Assembly: GCA_963682025.1 (NCBI GenBank)
Contig: OY821519.1
Location: 132,099,612 to 132,163,611, forward strand
Reading direction: 5' to 3'
DNA from: Cordilura impudica
Taxonomy: Eukaryota > Arthropoda > Insecta > Diptera > Scathophagidae
Length of the DNA stretch: 64,000 nt
Shown: positions 57,079-64,000 of the stretch, piece after piece
Layout: each line of letters begins with the position of its first letter
Position numbering within the stretch: the stretch's first letter is position 1
Made by a program: the position numbers and the translations under genes
The notes under the pieces: model-generated
Told to the model about the DNA's origin: nothing
The model's input: only the letters and a program-made list of their open reading frames with translations
The model's database searches: none

Positions 57079-58346
57079 AAAAAAATTCATGACAATAGTG
57101 GTTTCTGAACTAGATAACTTATTTTGAGCAGTTTATAATAAAAGTCAAAAAATGTGCTTTTTTTGGTTCACTTGAATAAAGGCACTTTGTTATTTTTTTT
57201 TATTATTTTTAAAGTAAGCGATGATTTTTTGTAGGGAGCGTTTGTTTATTACACTTTATTACATCTTAATCATTTTACGAGTCAAAATAGCTAAACAAAA
57301 TATTTTAAATCTATCAGAAAAAACTAATATCGATGTTTACCGTTCTGAAGGATATTCTAACCGCTTAATAGCTAAAAAAATTGGACGAAGCCCAACAGTT
57401 GTCGATAATTACATTAATAACCCCAGGGGTATGGAAAAAATTTTAAAGGAAGGGTTTCATTGTCTTTATCTACGGATGAGAAAAGAAAAATCATTAGAAT
57501 TGCTTCTAGTTCTGCCTTATCCTTGTCAAAAATAAGAACTTAAGCTTAAGTGCAAGCGAGCAAGTCATCAGTACGTAGAGGAATTAAGAGCTGTGAGTAT
57601 CTTAAATACCTGAAATTACAAAAAAAAAAGCCGCCACTTAATGCTCCTCGTAAGGAAAAGCGGCTTCAATTCGCAAGAGACTACATGGTATGGGATGTGC
57701 AGCAAAGAGGTCATGTAAATGACTGGAGAACCGTTATATTTACGGATGAGAAGAAGCTTAGTTTGGATGGGCCTGATGGCTACATGATCTGCGCAAAGAA
57801 AAGCGATTTTTGAACCGACATCACAGCCGAGAGGGCGGCGTTATGATGTGGGGTGCTATTACGTACTATGGCACCATCGATCTTGAATTTCAAAGTGCAA
57901 AAATGACTGGTGCAAGCTATAAAACGTTATAGGAATTGGCTTTTCCGAAGTTCAGTGAACTATTTGGTCTCATATCTTGGATATTGCAACAGGATAATGC
58001 CCCTATACACAACGCCAGAGTAATAAAGGAGTTCATTGTCAATAAAAACCCGTATATTTGAAGTTATTAAAAAGAAAGGGGGCTGTACCCATTACTAATA
58101 GTTCCTAAATAAAGTAAAATAAATTAAAAAAACACGAAAAACTGTTTTTCATTAAAGTTAAAGTGCATTTATTCAAGTGAACCGTAAAAAATAGCACATT
58201 TTTGAACTTGTTTTATAAATTGCTCCAAAAATGTTCTCTAGTACAGAAACCACTATTTTAAAATTCTGCAATCGGTTAAAAATTGCAAAAGATACAGGCT
58301 GCTGAATATGGAATTTTTAGTGCATTTAAATAAGTGAACCGGAGTG
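57079..58346 (+). mobile_element. Tc1-like element with IR/DR-type ends, left outer end lost
   Basis: Right end CACTCCGGTTCACTTATTT (read inward) followed outside by TA at 58347-58348. An inner repeat GGTTCACTTGAATAAA lies on both sides (57168 and, inverted, 58167). The parts between also mirror each other (ATAGTGGTTTCTGNACTAGA at 57096 and 58240). The left outer repeat is deleted. Confidence 0.8.
57290..58098 (+). pseudogene. Tc1-type transposase, internally deleted
   Basis: Plus strand: NIDVYRSEGYSNRLIAKKIG, then RSPTVVDNYINNPRG (57325-57430) is the DNA-binding part. KKKPPLNAPRKEKRLQFARD and WRTVIFTDEKKLSLDGPDG (57620-57780) give the first catalytic Asp; MMWGAITYYGTIDLEF follows. WILQQDNAPIHNARVIKEF (57980-58035) gives the second. 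The SPDLN-IENLW segment with the third acidic residue is deleted, and the sequence jumps to the family's C-terminal RIFEVIKKKGGCTHY and stop. Frame changes at 57440, 57545 and 57800 add to this. Confidence 0.85.
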
Positions 58347-58623
58347 TATGTATATCATATTGAAAATTGACTTTGTACTGGATGTAACACGGCCGCTTAT
58401 CCGATCTCGATCATTTTTAGCATGCATACTTACAGTAATTATGGATGACCTCACACAAATTCCTATCCCGCTCTTTTTTGACAAGGCTACTTACACTAAA
58501 TTAAATGACGTCACCCAAACTATCAAAGCTCTCCCTGCCATAGTACTCGAGATATGTGGATTCCCTTTTCAGCGCGGTTTCTTCCATTAATAAAATATGA
58601 CGTTACACAATATATAATCAAAA
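58347..58623 (+). repeat. Family F units between two Tc1 elements
   Basis: GGATGTAACACGGCCGCTTA, CTTACAGTAATTATGGATGA and CTCACACAAATTCCTATCC, then a second partial unit with TAAATGACGTCACCC and GTACTCGAGATATGTGG. It continues past the second Tc1 element at 60140. Confidence 0.7.
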
Positions 58624-58625
58624 TA

Positions 58626-60137
58626 CAGTGATAGACATTCGTTTGGCCCACCTCTAATATTTTATTTTTAAATTGTTATTTTTGTTTTTTTATTAATGTT
58701 ATTATGTTTAGTAAACGAAACAAAAACAACAACTGGACTAAAGGTTATTTAATGGAAAAAATGCATTCTTATGTTAAATTGTTGCTGCTATTTTTGTTTT
58801 TTTGTTTTTTGAGACATTCCTTTGGCCTCCGTAATGAAAAAGATCAGTTAATATGTGCAGTTGACCTCGTTAACAAGTGTTTTGGCACGTAATTGCTAAA
58901 TTATAAAATTTAATTACAAATTGAAATTAATTTCAACATAGACAAAGGGAAGCAGTTGAGAAATGGGCTCTGGAAAGCGGCTAAATGAAACGGAAAAGAA
59001 TCTTACCATAATTTACCATTATTTAAACAAAAATGGATATTCAAACAAAGAAATAGCTGAAATGTTAAAGCGTTCTGAGAAAGTGATAAGAAACTACCTT
59101 AAGCTGGGCAAAAAGTATGGTATAAAAGATCCAACAAAGGGAAATTCCAAATTATCAGCCCGTCAAAAAGGACCGATTCGCTCAGAAGCAACGCTAAATC
59201 GCTTATCTTGTAGATAAATTAATGAAAAAATTGACGAAACTATCGCCCGTGTTTAGAATGCAAATTCATCAATCAAATGGAAAAAAATGAAGTCTAAGCC
59301 ACAGTTAACTAAGGTCCACAAAGAGACACGTTTAAGCTTTGCCCAAGCACACATGTCGTGGACAAATAAATGGAAAAATGTTATTTACAGCTGCCATTAG
59401 CATGATTTAAGCCAACGGAATATTGTAAGATCCAATCGCAATTTCGATGGTGCCAGTGTTATGGTTTGGGGAGGATTCTCTTATAATTTCAAGCTCCCAA
59501 TTTGTTTCGTTACCACCAAAATGAATTCGGAAATGTACTTAGAACTTTTAGAAGATGTGTTAATAACAAAACTCGACGAAATCTCTTGCGAAGAGTACAT
59601 TAACCAACAGGACAACGCTGATATACATGTTTCGAAAAAAAACTATAGAGTGATTTTCGTCAAAAAATATAAATCTACTTTCATGGCCGGCATGCAGTCC
59701 TGATTGTAATCTCATCGAAAATTCATGGAGAATACTCGCTGCAAAAGTTTATGAGAAGGGAAGACAGTTTTGGACTGTAAATGAGCTGAAAGACAAAATC
59801 AAAGAATGCTGGTCGAATATTGGTGTTGAAACCTTTCAAAACCTAGTAAATTCAATGCCCAAAAGAATATTAATCTATCTATACAAACTTAATAATTTTA
59901 AAATAATTGTTCCTTATTTTATTATTTTTAAGAAAAGAGAGGCCAAACGAATATCTCATCAAATATTAGTTTTCTATCGATTACATTATGTTAATGTGAA
60001 ATATTTTCAAGCTTTATTTTATGATTTTTTAGTTAATAAATAAATAAAACTTTTTGTTAAAAAAGTAAATTAAAACCCCTTTTATTTTCTTTAAAAATAT
60101 AAAAAAACATGGGGGCCCAAACGAATGTCTATCACTG
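58626..60137 (+). mobile_element. Tc1-like element, complete ends with TA duplication
   Basis: Terminal inverted repeats CAGTGATAGACATTCGTTTG at both ends, flanked by TA at 58624-58625 and 60138-60139. Length 1512 bp, inserted in family F repeat. Confidence 0.95.
58963..59870 (+). pseudogene. Tc1-type transposase, nearly full length but broken
   Basis: ATG at 58963 (MGSGKRLNETEKN) opens a helix-turn-helix part (YSNKEIAEMLKRSEKVIRNY). Then come KKMKSKPQLTKVHKETRLSF and WTNKWKNVIYS (59285-59390), where a short deletion removes the first catalytic Asp block. HDLSQRNI, VMVWGGFSYNFKLP (59460) and INQQDNADIHVSK (59600, second Asp) follow. In another frame SPDCNLIENSWRIL (59695) keeps the third acidic residue, and the end is FQNLVNSMPKRI (59865). 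A stop at 59215 and several frame changes disable it. The most recent-looking Tc1 copy in the window. Confidence 0.88.
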
Positions 60138-60139
60138 TA

Positions 60140-60465
60140 TATGGTATTTAATCATTTCTTAATAATAGAGGTACCACACCCGCTTATCTGATACCACTAA
60201 TTTATGGCAAAACTACTTACATTAATAGCAGATGATGTCACACTAAGTATCAAAGCTAACCCTGCCATATTACTCAAAATATGTAATGTTTAATAATTAA
60301 TTTATATGGCCCATTTCGGCACGGCTATTCGTAGTAATAATACATGACCTCATACAAATTTTCAAAGCTCTTCCTATCATAAAGCTCGAGATATATTATA
60401 TTGAATAATTACTTTCTGTGGTAGGTGCCACGCCCACTGATTCGATCCCACTAACCTAAACCATT
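60140..60465 (+). repeat. Family F units, right of the second Tc1 element
   Basis: AGAGGTACCACACCCGCTTA, TTACATTAATAGCAGATGA and CATTTCGGCACGGCTATTC, then ATGACCTCATACAAATTTTC and GGTGCCACGCCCACTGATTC: about two units. Confidence 0.75.
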
Positions 60466-60886
60466 CTCAAATCCACTTAATCGCACGCACATAAAAATCA
60501 TAAAAATAAGTCCAGCCATTTAGGAGGATTTCAGTGAATTACACGCGAACAGGAGAAATATATTGCATATAAAGGTATACGAACTCATAACCACCGCGAA
60601 CCACAATCTGTTATAGGGTATACCAAAAAGACACCAGAATGTCTGCCATTTATTGGCAAAAAAAAAAAAAAAATATGAAAACAAAACACATACACATACA
60701 AACACACAAAAATAACAGTCGAACTAAAAAATGTTTAAAGTGCATACGAATTTCATCTTCTTCGAACTTTATGTTATTAAGTTTTATTTACTGCGCAATT
60801 TCTAGTGAATCCTACTTCATCTTCATCATACCAGCTGCCAGTTTTTTTTCCTTTAAATCTGTTCTCTTTTCATTTCATTTTTTATT
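60466..60886. other. EFL1 intron sequence, nothing recognised
   Basis: A-run at 60660-60673 and CACACATAC-type simple sequence; no gene. Confidence 0.4.
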
Positions 60887-60887
60887 T

Positions 60888-61677
60888 TTATACCCTATAC
60901 CACTATGTGGTTTGGGTATAATGACTTTGTGCTGCTGTTTGTAACACCCAAAAATATTTGACCTAGACCCATCTTTAATTATACCGATCGAATCAGAATC
61001 ACTTTCTGAGTTGATTTAACAATGTCCGTCCGTCCGTCCGTCCGTCCGTCCGTCTGTGTGTCCATGTAAAGCTTGTAATCAAACTGCAGGTCGCAAATAT
61101 GAATATATTTTGATGAAATTTGGTATATAAGCTTTTATCGGCCATGGGATGAACGCTATTGAAATTGGTGAGAATCGGTCCATGTTCAGACCTAGCCCCC
61201 ATACAAATTACCCATATGAAATCGACATAAATTGCCATAAGATCAAAATTGTCATATAGATCTTACGTAAATTGGGTTTGTATGCGTTCATTACATCCAC
61301 TAATGAGTAGTCCAAAAATGATCCCTTTGACCCCATATAGAGCTGCTTCCCGATCTTCAGTTAAATCAATTAAAAAACAAAAATATTGCACTGATTCTTC
61401 TCAAATTTTGTTTGTACATATTTTTGCAAAATACAAGAGACTTTACCAAACATGATCAGGATCGGTCCATTTTTGGACCTAGCCTCTTTATAGATATAGC
61501 ATCCGATATGAACTTTTTTATATCTGCAGCCAAAAAAGTTAATAAAAATCCCACTCAAATTTGGTTTTTGCTTATTTTCTATGTCCAGTTAGTTGGTCCT
61601 AAGAGAAAGGGTTTCTAAACGCATGGTATAGGGTATCGTATAGTCGGTCTAGACCGACTATAATTTTCTTACTTGTT
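60888..61677 (+). mobile_element. DINE-like element, copy 11, full length, young subfamily
   Basis: Complete with both hairpins. Six GTCC units at 61025 make it the longest microsatellite among the copies; palindrome at 61640, CTTACTTGTTT end. Very close to the copies at 13171 and 56163. Confidence 0.92.
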
Positions 61678-62520
61678 TAAACATTACAGTGGTTTGGTAA
61701 AAATTGGCACAAAATTAACATAGTCTTCAGAAATTCCATACACCTCAGTGAAGTCCTTAGCACAGAACTACGGTACCACTGTTTATTTCGTGAACTAAGA
61801 AAACAAAAAAAAAAAACAAAAAACAGAAAGAAAAACATCATAAGATCGTTATCGTTTTACCTTGTTTACACGCGCATAAAACACAACAATCACTGTCAAA
61901 TGAACATACCAGAACCATAGCAGCACAAGGAACACCAACTCCACTTTAAATAAATAATACCTGCATACAAATATTGGCTAAGCATGAATTCGCATTCACA
62001 ACCAAATTCACATTCATATGCGGATCATCATCATCATCATCACCAACCAACATTTAAGTGATGCGTACAAATGAGCACTACAGTTTTACACCTTTGAAAG
62101 GGTTTCTTCGAATAAAAAAAAAAAGAAAAAAAAGAAAAGAAGAGGAGGACTAACAAAACAAAGTTGCTTGTTTTCTTCATTAGGTTTGCCCAAAAATTGG
62201 AAATAAGCTTTTTTCTTTTTAATTATATTAAAATGTTACTTATTGAATACGACTGTAATATCACCCTAACATACTTGAAGTTTTGGTACTTTTACTTTTT
62301 CTAATACAGTCTTGTAACTACTTCTATATTATTAACCGAGTTGAATACCCGGTTATAACCAGAGATTGCAAAATATCATGAAAATGATGTTATCAAAAAT
62401 TCGATAAAAAAAAATAGTTTGTCGATTTAACGATAATTAACAACACAAAGCAAACAATTGAAATTTAATTAAATTTTTTTTTTTATTAATTTCTTTGTTA
62501 TTCAGTTTAACTTATTTAAA
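61678..62520. other. EFL1 intron sequence, with a small His-rich frame
   Basis: At 61984-62061 a 25-codon frame reads MNSHSQPNSHSYADHHHHHH and then QPTFK, driven by a CAT run. Start context and conservation are unknown, so it is only noted. AAAGAAA-type low complexity at 62116-62150. Confidence 0.35.
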
Positions 62521-62566
62521 ATCGTTTGAGAAGAACATCCCTGTACCGGAAAACGCCGTTTCTGCT

Positions 62567-62875
62567 TCACAGATTCTTAGGTTGCATGGATTTTAAGCAT
62601 TTGCCACTAACTTTTACATTTGAAAAGTACGTAATTTTTCTTTTGGTAATTATGTTCATGTTTCCTAATGTTCTTTTCTGTGGTCCTTGTGGACCTTTTA
62701 TATTTAAATTTGATTTTCTTGTATTGCTCGATGAAGTTTTTCTTTCATTGATAACATCAGGCACTGGTGTGTGTGACACCTCCAAAACTTTCTCTATGAT
62801 ATCACAATGACTCGTCATCAATTTTTTAAATAATATATCGAATTCCTTCTCCGTTTGGTGCAAAGTAACCGTGCG
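62567..62875 (-). other. Possible ORF fragment of unknown nature
   Basis: A minus-strand frame of about 100 codons without an ATG at its head: LHQTEKEFDILFKKLM, IIEKVLEVSHTPVPDVI, KSNLNIKGPQGPQKR, KITYFSNVKVSGKCL. Its composition looks more protein-like than most frames here, and it could be an exon or transposon piece. I do not recognise it and see no convincing splice sites. Confidence 0.25.
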
Positions 62876-62879
62876 GATT

Positions 62880-64000
62880 ATTATTATTATAAAACATCTG
62901 CAAAAGTTTTTCTTTGTTCCTTGATAATTAAAATCAATTCTAATTTAAATTGATTGCTTAAACGGCAATTCATTCAGCATAAACTTTAAAGAAATGTCAG
63001 CAGTAAATTCGTTGTAGCGATAACAACTTTTTGACAACCAAAAAAAGAGAAGTTATTCCATTTAGCGCCTTTTACAAAAAGAATTTGGCGCTTAACATTT
63101 TCCTTCTTAAAAAAATTTTCTGTAAAACAAAATTTCTTATACATATTTGAGGGCGGTCCCAGAACAACCAGACCTGGCGTATAGATGACGGCAGTAGCTT
63201 GAAAAACATTTACTTTGGTGAAAAGTGGCAACTTTATGGATTGCCAAATTGTTTAGTATATTTTTGGAGCCATCAAAAGTAAGTGAACTTAGTGAATTTG
63301 CGAACATTGAACTGTAGAATAAAGTCTTCAAATTTAAGAATTACCTAAAAAAAACCGCCCCAGAACTTGATAATACTTAGAAAAGTGTTCAAATTAATGT
63401 TTTTTTAAAAAAGAAAAAGAAAACAAAAAGTTTTCGAATTTTAACATTCTTCTTTAAGAAAATAGTACTGAAATCTGAAGGAGGTGCAACAGATTGGAAG
63501 TGACAACCGAATGTGTTGCCAAATGTGTTGCTTAGCTGCAGTAACTGCATTATTTGTATAGTACATCCCAGTTTCGGATATCAGAATCGATTTAAAATTC
63601 TGTAAGCAGAATTTCTGTTGTAATAATCGAACATTTGAATAGTGGGAACCAATCTATATTTTTTCCTGTTTAGGAAAACGGACTTTTATGTTCAGAATAT
63701 ATTTTAATTTTATTCTCTTACAGGAAAGATATATTCGTTTCGAAAAATTCTCTAACATCTTATGTATATTCTACATTAAGTTGTGAAAACTGCGAATCAG
63801 ATCAGTAAATATACATTTATTAATTTTCATCTCTTTTTTTTTCGTAATTAACACCTTTTTTCGTAAATCCTAGTTACACAATCACTTACCCACAATGTAG
63901 TGTACACTTTATTTGCTTGATTTTTTTCCATGAAATAAAGTAAAAAATTTAAAAAACAAAAAATTACACACAACTCAGTTAAAAAAAATTAAGAAAAACG
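62880..64000. other. EFL1 intron sequence, nothing recognised
   Basis: AT-rich; frames of 64 and 81 codons at 62986-63331 have no motif. No further EFL1 exon found. Confidence 0.4.

Noticed and set aside
13524..61618. Recurring frames of 60-90 codons in the DINE-like copies (MYIFLQNTRDFTK-like, MSGIFINFFG-like)
   Set aside because: They recur only because the repeat recurs. They lie on both strands, break at different places in each copy, and show no known domain.
61984..62061. His-rich 25-residue small protein
   Set aside because: The histidines come from a CAT microsatellite; nothing supports translation.
1..64000. tRNA or rRNA genes
   Set aside because: No stretch showed the A/B-box and cloverleaf pattern or conserved rRNA sequence on either strand by eye; a covariance search would be needed to exclude them fully.

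Overview
The window is AT-rich animal DNA that looks like a higher-fly (cyclorrhaphan, perhaps calyptrate Diptera) chromosome. The reasons are a spliced exon of a conserved eukaryotic gene, many copies of a short repeat built like Drosophila INE-1/DINE-1 elements, and an insect set of transposons (Tc1/mariner, Harbinger, piggyBac, Helitron, jockey-type LINEs). There are no operons and no rRNA or tRNA genes that I can see. Only one host protein-coding exon is convincing: the last exon of EFL1 (elongation factor-like GTPase 1, 60S ribosome maturation) at 28626-28814 on the minus strand. It has a clean splice acceptor, a stop codon and a downstream AATAAA. Everything from about 28815 to the right edge would then be intron of that gene (at least 35 kb), because I find no further EFL1 exon. 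Everything left of about 28.5 kb is 3' flank. LAYOUT. 1-5.0 kb: two facing DINE-like copies, one split by a Tc1 element with exact TA duplications, then nested short repeats. 6.3-10.7 kb: one jockey-like LINE cut into pieces by a 1-kb TIR element and a DINE-like copy, with another DINE-like copy at its tail. 11-19.7 kb: DINE-like copies, other repeat fragments and a 1.27-kb TIR element with an 8-bp target duplication. 20.1-21.8 kb: an array of a dispersed repeat rich in CACGCCCAC motifs. 21.9-22.3 kb: a broken transposon-type ORF. 23.6-28.4 kb: inverted-repeat elements, a duplicated 0.5-kb block whose two copies give a filled and an empty site for a 0.4-kb TIR element, and AT-rich tandem repeats. 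28.6 kb: EFL1 exon. 29.56-30.7 kb: a long AAAAATT heptamer array. 30.7-32.7 kb: a defective Harbinger element inside another repeat, then a GC-rich-TIR element. 33-38 kb: a LINE tail, an unclassified transposon ORF interrupted by a DINE-like copy, and a foldback-like minisatellite of 21-bp units open in several frames. 39.5-50.8 kb: short tandem arrays, two mariner relics, a LINE 3' end and a 2.25-kb tandem duplication. 50.8-54.5 kb: a piggyBac transposase split by a LINE, a 562-bp TIR element and a DINE-like copy. 55.8-61.7 kb: a Helitron helicase remnant, two DINE-like copies, and a repeat array carrying two Tc1 elements. 61.7-64 kb: little recognisable. The genes do not act together. The window is a record of repeated insertion, mostly into older copies of the same families, and several related copies serve as natural before/after comparisons. 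All family names come from reading motifs by eye; no database search was run.
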